Origin: Halosolutus gelatinilyticus
Lineage (GTDB): Archaea > Halobacteriota > Halobacteria > Halobacteriales > Natrialbaceae
DNA: 64,000 nucleotides
Assembly: GCF_023028105.1 (NCBI RefSeq)
Contig: NZ_CP095492.1
Span: 310,001 to 374,000, forward strand
Reading direction: 5' to 3'
Shown here: positions 17,762 to 26,124 of the stretch, one piece after another
Layout of the letters: each line of letters starts with the position of its first letter
Numbering within the stretch: the first letter of the stretch is position 1
Translations under genes and position numbers: made by a program
The notes under the pieces: generated by a model
What the model was told of the DNA's origin: nothing
What the model saw: the letters and a program-made list of their open reading frames with translations, nothing else
Databases searched by the model: none

Positions 17762-18809
17762 TTTCGTATCCCTCGTTTTCAATAGCGTTTGTCTGTGGTC
17801 TCTCGATTTTGTTCAAGTGCTCGCTTGCCAGCGATTCCATCTCGTTGCTTCGGAAACAAGAGACGGCATGGCTGCTGTTCCCGTTTAGTGAATCAACTGA
17901 AGGGAGTGACTTTCGGCACTTCTGTTCGGCCCACGGGCACCTACTCGCGAACGTACAATAGTCTACCTCGTCGCGCAACGCGGGCGGGCTTCCCTCGATA
18001 ACCTCGAGTTCGCGATCGGGGTATCGAGCATCGGGGAACGACTCTTGGAGGAGTATCGTATACGGATGTCTCGGCGTAGAGAATATCTCCTTAGTAGTTC
18101 CTCTCTCTGCGATCTGCCCTCCGTGCATTACCGCCATCGAATCACAGGTTTCGAAGACGACCGCGATATCGTGTGTAATGAGAAGCAGCCCAAGCTCTTG
18201 CTCGTCACGTAGGCCATCGATATGCTTGAGGAACTGATCCTGCATGATCACGTCCAGTGCCGTTGTGGGTTCATCAGCAATGATGAGAGAGGGATTCAGC
18301 AGCAATGACATTGCAATTATCGCGCGCTGTTTCATCCCTCCCGAGAATTGATGCGGGTAGTCGGTGGCCCTCGACTGCGGAAGGCCGACGATATCGAACA
18401 ATTCCTTGAGCCGATCCACTGCTTTCTCACCTGACCAATCGGTGTGTACTTGTGCAATTTCGATCGCTTGATCGCTCAACTTTGCGAGGGGGTTGAGACT
18501 GTTCATCGCCGCTTGTGGAATCACTGCGATTTCTTTCCAGCGAATTTCTTCGTTGTACTCTCTTTCTGAGAGATCCTGAATTTCGCGACCCTTGTACCGA
18601 ATCGTCCCTGAAGAAATTTCGCCGTTTGAATCGAGCCCTCGAATCACTGATTTAGCGAGCGTACTCTTTCCACAGCCACTTTCACCCACGAGTCCAAAGT
18701 ATTCGTTTGGTCCGATCGTGAACGACGCATTGGTCACAGCGTGAACATCTTCACTGTTCATCCGATACGTGATGTCTATGTTCTCAACTTCGAGTAGTGG
18801 TTCTGTCAT
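17751..18809 (-). CDS. Oligopeptide-type ABC transporter ATP-binding protein (OppD-like)
   Basis: The second ATPase of the same importer, 352 residues. Walker A is GESGCGKSTLAKSV, the Q-loop is VIPQAAMNSLNPLAKL, the signature is FSGGMKQRAIIAMSL, Walker B is LIIADEPTTALDVIMQ and the switch is LITHDIAVVFE. The C-terminus has the CTFASRCPWAEQKC cysteine motif of the OppD/OppF tail. ATG at 18809 (MTEPLLEVENIDITYRM) lies four bases after the stop of the permease gene and is preferred to ATG at 18854. Base composition here is visibly lower in GC than in the folate or thiolase regions. Confidence 0.92.
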   Translation of the reverse strand: MTEPLLEVENIDITYRMNSEDVHAVTNASFTIGPNEYFGLVGESGCGKSTLAKSVIRGLDSNGEISSGTIRYKGREIQDLSEREYNEEIRWKEIAVIPQAAMNSLNPLAKLSDQAIEIAQVHTDWSGEKAVDRLKELFDIVGLPQSRATDYPHQFSGGMKQRAIIAMSLLLNPSLIIADEPTTALDVIMQDQFLKHIDGLRDEQELGLLLITHDIAVVFETCDSMAVMHGGQIAERGTTKEIFSTPRHPYTILLQESFPDARYPDRELEVIEGSPPALRDEVDYCTFASRCPWAEQKCRKSLPSVDSLNGNSSHAVSCFRSNEMESLASEHLNKIERPQTNAIENEGYENDD

Positions 18810-18813
18810 TGTC

Positions 18814-19734
18814 TCAGGCAACCTGATTGACTTGCTCTTCGTTGACTCGCTCATAGCTCCGTCCGAGAAGAAAAACCGCGAGTACTGTCAAGGAAATCAT
18901 CGCTCCCGGGGGAATTGCCCACCACCAGGCTTCGGTCATATTTCCGGATGAGTATGCGTTTCGAAGCATCACGCCCCACGATGGAATGTACGGATCCATG
19001 AATCCTAGGAAGGCAAGCCCAGCACTAATCAAAATGGTTATCCCGGTCCCAAGTGCTAGGAAAAGCACTACCATTCCCATCATATTCGGCAGAATATGAC
19101 GCGTGATGACGTACCAGTCACTTGCACCCAGCATTTTTGCGGCTTTGATATGTTCACGTTCTTTGATCTGTAACACTTGTGACCGGAAGACGCGCGCATT
19201 TCCTCGCCACAGTAATAGTCCGATTATGAGGACCGAACTCCAGAAACCCATCCCAAAGTAGGCGACGAGCACGATTGCAGTCGGGATAATCGGAATCCCG
19301 TACGCGAAATCAGTCGCTCGCATGAGTAAGCTATCAACCTTTCCACCATAGTAGCCTGATAACGTTCCAATGGTGAGACCAACGCTGACGATAATCAAAC
19401 CACCGACTATGCCAGTGAGTAAGGTCGAACTCGCCCCGTAAATTAACCGAGAGAGAACATCCTCTCCGGACGCAGTCGTGCCAAGCGGATGTTCCATCGA
19501 CGGTGGTGCTAGTCTGGCTATTTCACCGTCCAGACTACGATGGACCGTCGTGTGTTCGTACGGCATTAAGCTTTGATCGAACACGCTGATGAATACTAGC
19601 ATCGCCAGAAAAATGAGACAGACTATTGTTATCCGATCTGAAAGATACCTTTTGATACTTATTCTGAACGATTCAATATAACTGTTCTCGAACAAAGAAT
19701 TAAGCCGAATTCGTACTTTGGTGGATTCACTCAT
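18814..19734 (-). CDS. Oligopeptide/dipeptide-type ABC transporter permease (DppC-like)
   Basis: Membrane permease of 306 residues. One helix (ITIVCLIFLAMLVFISVF) is followed by the DppC N-terminal motif (EHPLGTTASGEDVLSRLIYG), five further helices and the EAA loop (LQIKEREHIKAAKMLGASDW). The end, AWWWAIPPGAMISLTVLAVF, is typical. It directly precedes the two ATPase genes. A sampled 60-base block inside it has about 45% GC, well below the flanking folate genes, hinting at a different origin for the operon. Confidence 0.92.
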   Translation of the reverse strand: MSESTKVRIRLNSLFENSYIESFRISIKRYLSDRITIVCLIFLAMLVFISVFDQSLMPYEHTTVHRSLDGEIARLAPPSMEHPLGTTASGEDVLSRLIYGASSTLLTGIVGGLIIVSVGLTIGTLSGYYGGKVDSLLMRATDFAYGIPIIPTAIVLVAYFGMGFWSSVLIIGLLLWRGNARVFRSQVLQIKEREHIKAAKMLGASDWYVITRHILPNMMGMVVLFLALGTGITILISAGLAFLGFMDPYIPSWGVMLRNAYSSGNMTEAWWWAIPPGAMISLTVLAVFLLGRSYERVNEEQVNQVA

Positions 19735-19950
19735 CTTTGGATATGTGTTAGAATGTCATGCAGGGGACCCACATAAAAGTTTTCTTCAATTGCATTCATC
19801 AGAACCCCACCCGGTGTCAGTAGCATTGCATTCTGACCTCCCGTCAAACTCAGTCAAAATGATGTACCGGATTATCGAGTATATTTAGTTGTTTTTGTAT
19901 CATGCCGTATCGGGGCTCGTCAAAGGAACCACGAGAGCAGTTCGAGTGCG
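19735..19950. other. Gap between binding protein and permease genes
   Basis: This 216-base gap is wide for an operon and contains AAATATACTCG on the minus strand near 19870-19885, which could be an internal TATA element for the permease-ATPase genes. No gene is seen. Confidence 0.35.
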
Positions 19951-21717
19951 TTACTCAACGCAGGGATACTCATCAGGGTGATCGGTCGGAGCGTCGCCTG
20001 CCGGCCAACGTGGGTCCGTGTCGATGTCATCCGGATAGACTAACCGATCATCATCATTCCAGGTCCAACCTGCTTCTTTGAGGATCTCTCGTGCTCTTTC
20101 AGTATTCCCACTCGGGGATTGAGCGATTTGCGTTAATCCTTCCGCGTCGTCGGGATAGAACGGATGCCGTTCTCCCCACGGCGACGAGTAAAGGTGGATC
20201 TCCCCATCACCTCTCGTCAAGAGATCCGCGAGGTACTTCCGATCGATGGCTTCCGAGAGTGCAAGCCGGAACTCGCGGAACTGAGTAACAGGGAAACTAT
20301 GTTGTGGCTGAAGCCACCAATCGCCAAATCCTGGAACTCCTTCGAGCTCAGCGTAGTCTTCGTCTTCAAGTTTGGCCGCGAGGTCGCTACCGATGCTGAA
20401 TATGACGTCGAGGTCACCGGCTTCGAACGCTCGGACGGCACCGGTCTGGTCCTCGAACGCTCGCATGACGAGTTCTCCTTCAGTGTCGACCCAGTGATCG
20501 TCGTACGGCTTGAGATGGAGGAGTTCGTCTCGTCTCCAGTTGGTCACTTGGTAGGCGCCGGATCCAACAACGGGGTCTAGATCGACGTTAGACGGATTCT
20601 CTTCTGCCCCGCCATCCAGCCAGACGTCCTTTGGCACGATACCCCACGTTGTTGCTGTTCCTCGAAGGAAGGGTGCGTAAGATTCTTCGAAATTGAATTC
20701 GACGGTGTGATCGTCGATAACTTCGATCGATTTGTAAGGGACTTCACTGGCCTCTTGGAAGTGAGCCGTGTTCTCGTTGACGAACTCCATCGTCCACTGG
20801 ACGTCCTCGGCAGTGATGGGATCACCGTTATGGAACGTGGCCTCTTCGCGGAGTTCGAACGTGAATGTCGTTGCCTCGTCCTCGATTTCCCAATCCGTCG
20901 CAAGATAGGGCTGGAGCTCGTTGTTCTTATCGAAGTACACCAACGGAGAGTGAACAACGGTCCCCCAAATCGTCGACGGCGTATTCACCATGTAGGTGGA
21001 AGACTGCATCGCCGTGCTCGTTATGTTGGTGTTGATCGTGTTCCCGTCCGACGGAGCCATGTCCCTGATGAACAGATCCGTATTCCGGTCGGCGATACCC
21101 TGTGCACCAGTATCGTCGGCGATATCCACTCCATCCGGCCGATACACAGATCGAACGTACATCGAGAACAGATTGATCGAAGCCACATCCTCCGACCAGA
21201 CACTCGCCGCTTCGTGGATGACTGATTCGCGTTCGTCGGGGTCAGAGATGCTGACTTGCTCCTCGACGAGATTAGTGAACTCACAGTTTGCGTACTGGTT
21301 TACGTTGCCCAATCCGTTCGCGCCCGCCCGTTGGGCCTGGAACGACCGGAGGATATTGTGCGGCTCTAGGAGTTGTGGCATGTCCGGATTGACGTCGAGG
21401 TGGAGGTGACGCGATCGGTCGTCGTTAAAAAGCTCGGACCACATCGTGTTTATTTCTTTCGTCGAAACATCCGCTGGAACTCCCAGTTCTTTCTCGAGCA
21501 CGTCGGCGAGGTGAAGGTGCGCTTGTTCGATCGCTGATTCTGACGTCACACCCGTCATCGATTCCAGGTACACGGTAGGTACCGGTTCGCCTGGCTCGTG
21601 TTCTTCGGAGCCTCCACCCATACACCCTGCCAGAGTCATCCCAGCAGCCGCCGAGAGCGCACCTAAACACGTTCGTCTATCAATACTTCGCTCGTGGTTT
21701 GCGTCTTCGTTACTCAT
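19951..21717 (-). CDS. Family 5 solute-binding lipoprotein with apparent circular permutation
   Basis: Secreted binding protein of the Opp/Dpp importer, 588 residues from ATG at 21717. It has a twin-arginine signal (DRRTCLGALSAAAG) and a lipobox LAGC with Cys32. The family blocks are in an unusual order. Residues about 46-200 (ADVLEKELGVPADVSTKEIN, NVNQYANCEFTNLVEEQVSI, DPDERESVIHEAASVW, LFSMYVRSVYRPDGVDI) look like the normal C-terminal part. Residues about 220-588 (PLVYFDKNNELQPYLATDWE, TFHNGDPITAEDVQW, GSGAYQVTNWRRD, AFEAGDLDVIF, LALSEAIDRKYL, AREILKEAGWTWNDDDRLVY) look like the normal N-terminal and middle parts, and the protein stops where the C-terminal block would follow. The ligand is unknown. 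Confidence 0.88.
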   Translation of the reverse strand: MSNEDANHERSIDRRTCLGALSAAAGMTLAGCMGGGSEEHEPGEPVPTVYLESMTGVTSESAIEQAHLHLADVLEKELGVPADVSTKEINTMWSELFNDDRSRHLHLDVNPDMPQLLEPHNILRSFQAQRAGANGLGNVNQYANCEFTNLVEEQVSISDPDERESVIHEAASVWSEDVASINLFSMYVRSVYRPDGVDIADDTGAQGIADRNTDLFIRDMAPSDGNTINTNITSTAMQSSTYMVNTPSTIWGTVVHSPLVYFDKNNELQPYLATDWEIEDEATTFTFELREEATFHNGDPITAEDVQWTMEFVNENTAHFQEASEVPYKSIEVIDDHTVEFNFEESYAPFLRGTATTWGIVPKDVWLDGGAEENPSNVDLDPVVGSGAYQVTNWRRDELLHLKPYDDHWVDTEGELVMRAFEDQTGAVRAFEAGDLDVIFSIGSDLAAKLEDEDYAELEGVPGFGDWWLQPQHSFPVTQFREFRLALSEAIDRKYLADLLTRGDGEIHLYSSPWGERHPFYPDDAEGLTQIAQSPSGNTERAREILKEAGWTWNDDDRLVYPDDIDTDPRWPAGDAPTDHPDEYPCVE

Positions 21718-21747
21718 TATAATCCAGATGGCACCTGTTCCCATTTG

Positions 21748-21794
21748 TGCATGTGTAGCACACGCATGTGTTATTCATCACTATATATATAAGT
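21748..21794 (-). promoter_or_regulatory. Promoter of the Opp/Dpp-type operon with start-site repeats
   Basis: On the minus strand CTTATATATATAG (21781-21793) is a strong TATA box, about 70 bases before the ATG at 21717. Around the expected transcription start (near 21760) CATGTGT occurs twice (21750-21756 and 21765-21771), separated by AGCACACG, which forms an imperfect dyad. It may be an operator. Confidence 0.55.
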
Positions 21795-22761
21795 TTCTAA
21801 CTTCATGATGAAATGTGATGAACAAACGCTGAAAGAGTTACCGGCACAGTTTGGGCGATCGGCTGAACCGATGACTGAAACGGAACATCGCTTCGAACTC
21901 AACACCTGTTCGGCGGCGTTTCTTGTGATGATTCGTCGGATTCGGGCGCGGCAATTTTCGCTCGAGTCCCGACGCGACTTCCAGGGTTAGTATCCCTGGA
22001 AATCAGCACATCGATCGATCCGTTCGCCAGGTATTTGGTAATGTCAAACACACGTCTTTCGATCCGGATTGCGCGTGATAGCGTACTTCATCCCCTCGTC
22101 TACTCCTAGTTATGCATCTGGGCGGTTCGTTCGTTGATGGGGACCGCACGAGCTCTTGGCATTTGGTCCGATACTGTACGATAATCCCCTAGTCTGTCGC
22201 AATAGATGGAGAATACCCAAGGTTGAAAGTTATTATTTTACAACCACAAATTCATTTTGTGTATAATGTCGTTCCTCACATGGGACCTACCCAGTATTGT
22301 TACAACAGTACGCGTGTAAATAGCCCTGCTCTGTCGTCGGAGTCTGATTTTGAAGCTGACAAAACACCTCGTTCTCATGGTGTCATGAGGACGTTCGCAA
22401 CCGACCGTTTGCCTCTTCGAGATGCCGTCGATACCGTCCGTTCTCATCCTCTATTACGGCCATTGTTCACACCGAAATTCGGGGTCGTCAAATAAGACTC
22501 CGTCTCCGCGGCTGTCCCGCTCTGTTCTCTGTCCAGCGTGTTCTATCTATAGCCGTGAATCGTTTCCTTGGACGTCCTTGGACCGAGTGGTTGGTATTCG
22601 GTATGTCGATAGCCGGTTTCCGCGATCGACCTTTCGCTGAAGAAGCGCCTAAATCCCGTTACAGTCCTGCATCAGCAATGATGAGATATGATTCACGAAA
22701 CGGCCCGCTGCCGAGTCTGGACGTCAGCGAACGAGCGGTAACAGAAACCCAAATCCGCGGT
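21795..22761. other. Intergenic region, no supported gene
   Basis: About 970 bases with only short frames (for example 21805-21990 and 22223-22495 on the plus strand) that lack family resemblance and acidic haloarchaeal composition. Sequence near 22230-22340 is AT-rich. I see no transposase, RNA gene or clear promoter. Confidence 0.4.
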
Positions 22762-23043
22762 ATGTACATTGAAGTCCGGACCTTCGGACCAGTTCGTGAG
22801 ACTATCGAAAGAAAGTTTTATCGATACACGCTCGAGTCGAATGCGACCGTCGGCGACCTGCTGGAGCAGTCGTACCCGGAGTTAGATGATGTTCGAGCCG
22901 TTCTTGACGGGCAAGCTGAGGGCGACGTGATATCCGTGAACATCACCGTCAACAAGCGGAGCCTCAAGACGCTGGAGGACAACGAGACGGCGTTGTATGA
23001 TGGGACTGTCGTGCGGCTCTCTCCGCCGATTCACAGCGGCTGA
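22762..23043 (+). CDS. MoaD/ThiS-family ubiquitin-like protein (SAMP-like)
   Basis: Beta-grasp protein of 93 residues from the ATG at 22762 (MYIEVRTFGPVRETI); the open frame upstream is not protein-like. Features of the family: TVGDLLEQSYPELDDV, then DGQAEGDVISVNITVNKRSL, then ALYDGTVVRLSPPIHSG at the end. Relatives are sulfur carriers for molybdopterin/tungstopterin or small archaeal modifiers and end in Gly-Gly for adenylation. This one ends Ser-Gly. No aldehyde:ferredoxin oxidoreductase or E1-like gene is adjacent. It is convergent with the flavoprotein gene at 23077. Confidence 0.8.
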   Translation: MYIEVRTFGPVRETIERKFYRYTLESNATVGDLLEQSYPELDDVRAVLDGQAEGDVISVNITVNKRSLKTLEDNETALYDGTVVRLSPPIHSG

Positions 23044-23076
23044 GAAGCGGTTCTCGGACTTCTACCGGCGACTCCG

Positions 23077-24000
23077 CTATGAACTCGAGTTCGTCTCGAG
23101 ATGCGTTCGTGCCGACCGGACGGCAGTAACGCCATCGCCCACCGCTGCGGCAACTTCCAGCGGACTATCCATCCGGACGTCTCCAGCTGCGTAGATCCCT
23201 TTGACGGACGTCTCCATATCCGGGCCGACGATCACGCTTCCGTCGTCGTCGAGGTCGACGGTGTCCTCGAGGAACGACGCGTTCGGAACGGCGCCGATGT
23301 TGACGTTTAATCCGCCGACTGACTCGGTGCTCGTCTCGTCACTTTCGAGGTCCCGCAGTTGTATCGAGGTGACGACGCCATCGTCGCCTTGGATTTCCGT
23401 TACCGACATACCGGTCAGAACCTTGATCTGCTGGTTAGTTCGAGCGTCGGCCGCAAGCGACTCGTCGGCGGTCAATTCTTCCGCTCGTTCGATTAACAGC
23501 ACCTCTGATGCGTGGTTCGTCAAGAATAGTGCGTCGATAATGGCGTGGTTTCGGCCTCCAATGATGGCGATTCGTTCGCCAGCGTAGAGCGGGCCGTCAC
23601 AGGTCGCACAGTCGAACACGCCCCGTCCCCAGTAGTCCGACTCTCCGGGAACGCCGAGTCGCTTCGGACTGCTTCCGGTCGCGATGACGACAGCCGAGGC
23701 CTGAAACTGCCCGTGTTGCGTGTGGAGTTCGTGCGGTGCTCCGGGGTCGACGTCTTCGACGGCGGCCATTTCGACGTCTGGATCGTACGTTTCAGCGGTA
23801 TTCACGAGCTGTGACCGGAGCTCCGTACCGGCTATTCCGTCCGGAAACCCTGGGTACGATTGTATCTCGTGTCGGTTCACGAGTTCTCCGCCTATCGACT
23901 CGTCCTCGAAGAACAACGTGTCGTACCCTCTCCGTCCCGCATAGGCGCCCGCGCTGAGCCCGGCCGGTCCGGTACCGATAATTGCGATATCGTAAACCAT
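23077..24000 (-). CDS. Thioredoxin reductase-like FAD/disulfide oxidoreductase
   Basis: A 307-residue two-domain flavoprotein. The FAD site is GTGPAG (9-14), the redox pair is Cys131-Cys134 in FDCATCDGP, and the second FAD motif is GIYAAGDVR near the end. The NADPH domain is unusual: in place of the usual GGGDSA and HRRDEFR (both conserved in form in the paralogue at 49772) it has GGRNHA (148-153) and IERAEEL. It probably does not use NADPH in the normal way; another donor such as ferredoxin or NADH is conceivable. It is convergent with the SAMP-like gene. Confidence 0.85.
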   Translation of the reverse strand: MVYDIAIIGTGPAGLSAGAYAGRRGYDTLFFEDESIGGELVNRHEIQSYPGFPDGIAGTELRSQLVNTAETYDPDVEMAAVEDVDPGAPHELHTQHGQFQASAVVIATGSSPKRLGVPGESDYWGRGVFDCATCDGPLYAGERIAIIGGRNHAIIDALFLTNHASEVLLIERAEELTADESLAADARTNQQIKVLTGMSVTEIQGDDGVVTSIQLRDLESDETSTESVGGLNVNIGAVPNASFLEDTVDLDDDGSVIVGPDMETSVKGIYAAGDVRMDSPLEVAAAVGDGVTAVRSARTHLETNSSS

Positions 24001-24185
24001 TGTCTAGCAGTAGTTGCTATCTTCCCAATAAAAAACGTTCCCCTCTATTCGGCCGACAACCGTCGTTCGGCGCTCGTCGGTTCCTGATCTCTGTGTTGTC
24101 CTTTTCTGTCTATTCGATAGTGCCTCGTTTGATCTTCGATACCATTTCTTAAGTGTATGGTCCGTGATAGGGAACCAGAGAGGTC

Positions 24186-25937
24186 ATGGCAGATCATAAG
24201 ACACAAGAAGCCAATGGAGAGCCAGACGATCACGCCGCTAAGCACTGGACCGCCCAGGGCAACGGCGGAACCGAAACGGGGACAGAATCTGGCGACGTTT
24301 GGGAGTCGTCGGTCGAAGGAGTCGCGACGGGAATCGCCAAGGAGACCGACATTCCGATTCCGATGCGCGATGGATTAGAGTTGGCCAGTAACATCTACCG
24401 GCCCGTGGAACCCGGCGAAACATTCGGCGAGGTTCCCGGCGAATACCCGGTGATTATGGAGTTTACCGGATGGGGGAAAGATATCTATTGGGGCGAAGCC
24501 GAGGAACTGTTCGGGGAGCAGTGGCCGGGAACGGGAGTCGGATATGAACCGTGGAGCCCGCCGATCGCATACTCGTGTACATTCGAATCGGAGAACCACA
24601 ACTTCTGGGTCCCTCAGGGATACGTAAACATCGTCGTCGACGGGAGAGGATTCGGTCGCTCGCCGGGAGAATTCAACGGATTCGAATCGTGGGGACGGGA
24701 CATGTACGATGCCATTGAGTGGGCAGCGAACCAGGAGTGGAGCAACGGAAACGTCGGCATGAGCGGCGTTTCTATTTTTTCTATCCTCCAATATTATGCA
24801 GCCGAAATGAACCCCCCTCATTTACGGGCGATTTGCCCCTGGCAGGGCACCCCGGATGATTTGTACAGACACGGTGGGATCGGTCCTGTTACCTCTCCGA
24901 CGTCAACCGAAGACTTTCCCGTCCCACACGACCCCGTCTGGCCTGCGCCGGAAGACACGAACCCGCCAACGCCCGAAAATAGGCCCGAAGACGAGATATA
25001 CGAGGAGATTACCCAACCCGCCCTTATCTGTGGCTCCTGGTCGAGCCACGGCCTCTTTAGCCGAGGCGATTTCAGGGCGTTTCGGAATATCGCCTCCAAG
25101 CACAAGTGGCTCTACAACCACGGCAGGGAGAAATGGGCCACGTTCTACGAAACGGAAGCGCAGGCGCTCCGAAAGCGGTTCTTCGATCACTTCTTGAAGT
25201 GTACCGATACGAGAATCCTACACGAAAAGCCGGTCAGGGCGGAAGTTCGTGACTCGCTCCGCAATTGGTCCGTTCGGACAGCAGACGACTTTCCGCTGCC
25301 CGAAACGCAGTATCGGACGCTTCACCTCGATGCGACAGACGGATCTCTTATTGACGGAAACCCGGACCGAGAGAGCACGATCAGCTACGATGCAACTACT
25401 ACAGACAGCGTAACGTTCGAGGTCACCTTCGACGAGGAGACCTCGTTGATCGGGTATCAGGGCTTGAAGCTGTGGGTGACGCCTGAAGATGCGACTGATG
25501 GCGATCTATTCGTTACCGTCCGGAAGCTCGATCGGAGCGATAACGAAGTAAAATTTCACGGATACGCAGCGCCGTTGTCACACCCGGCCGCACTCGGGTT
25601 CCTTCGGCTTTCACACCGGAGTCTGAACGAGGAGAAATCGACTCAGTGGGAGCCCGTCCTTGAGCGAGAAGCAGACCCTGATCCGGTGAATCCGGGGGAA
25701 ACCGTCGAGTGTCAGATTCCAATCCGGCCGTCGGGCACCTACTATCGAGAAGGGGAGACGCTGCAAGTCGAGGTTTCGGGGACGCTGTTCGGACACGAAG
25801 ACCTGACAGAGAAATACCCCGCCAGGAAACGAGGAGAAACAGCACTCGGGCTAGAAACGATTAATGAAGGAAAACACACGATTCATACAGGTGGAGAGTG
25901 CGATTCTCGACTCGTGATACCCGAAGTACCACGATGA
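24186..25937 (+). CDS. CocE/NonD family hydrolase
   Basis: Alpha/beta-hydrolase of 583 residues, from the X-Pro dipeptidyl-peptidase-like family that cleaves esters or amides. Domain order: N-terminal sheet with RDGLELASNIYRP, the core with WVPQGYVNIVVDGRGFGRSPG, the nucleophile elbow GNVGMSGVSIFSIL, a cap region with NPPHLRAICPWQGTPDD, and a C-terminal jelly-roll (about 360-583). The catalytic His is in YNHGREKWATFY. The usual catalytic Asp position in the GSWSSHGLFSRG segment appears to be Ser. There is no signal peptide, so it acts in the cytoplasm. A purine-rich AGAGAGG stretch precedes the ATG. It may be co-transcribed with the thiolase 187 bases downstream. Confidence 0.85.
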   Translation: MADHKTQEANGEPDDHAAKHWTAQGNGGTETGTESGDVWESSVEGVATGIAKETDIPIPMRDGLELASNIYRPVEPGETFGEVPGEYPVIMEFTGWGKDIYWGEAEELFGEQWPGTGVGYEPWSPPIAYSCTFESENHNFWVPQGYVNIVVDGRGFGRSPGEFNGFESWGRDMYDAIEWAANQEWSNGNVGMSGVSIFSILQYYAAEMNPPHLRAICPWQGTPDDLYRHGGIGPVTSPTSTEDFPVPHDPVWPAPEDTNPPTPENRPEDEIYEEITQPALICGSWSSHGLFSRGDFRAFRNIASKHKWLYNHGREKWATFYETEAQALRKRFFDHFLKCTDTRILHEKPVRAEVRDSLRNWSVRTADDFPLPETQYRTLHLDATDGSLIDGNPDRESTISYDATTTDSVTFEVTFDEETSLIGYQGLKLWVTPEDATDGDLFVTVRKLDRSDNEVKFHGYAAPLSHPAALGFLRLSHRSLNEEKSTQWEPVLEREADPDPVNPGETVECQIPIRPSGTYYREGETLQVEVSGTLFGHEDLTEKYPARKRGETALGLETINEGKHTIHTGGECDSRLVIPEVPR

Positions 25938-26124
25938 AAGTCCAGCAGCGAGACGACAGAGGCGGGCATTCGTGCGTTGTAGCGCAAACACTAATAGCGA
26001 TCATCCTGAACTCGAAAGCGATGCTGAATCACAGCGGCGTACACGTACCCGAGTCCTTTCTATCCGCGGACGAGCAGGCACTAGATGCGCGAGGGGACTG
26101 TAAGAATAGCCGGGTGAGGAACTG

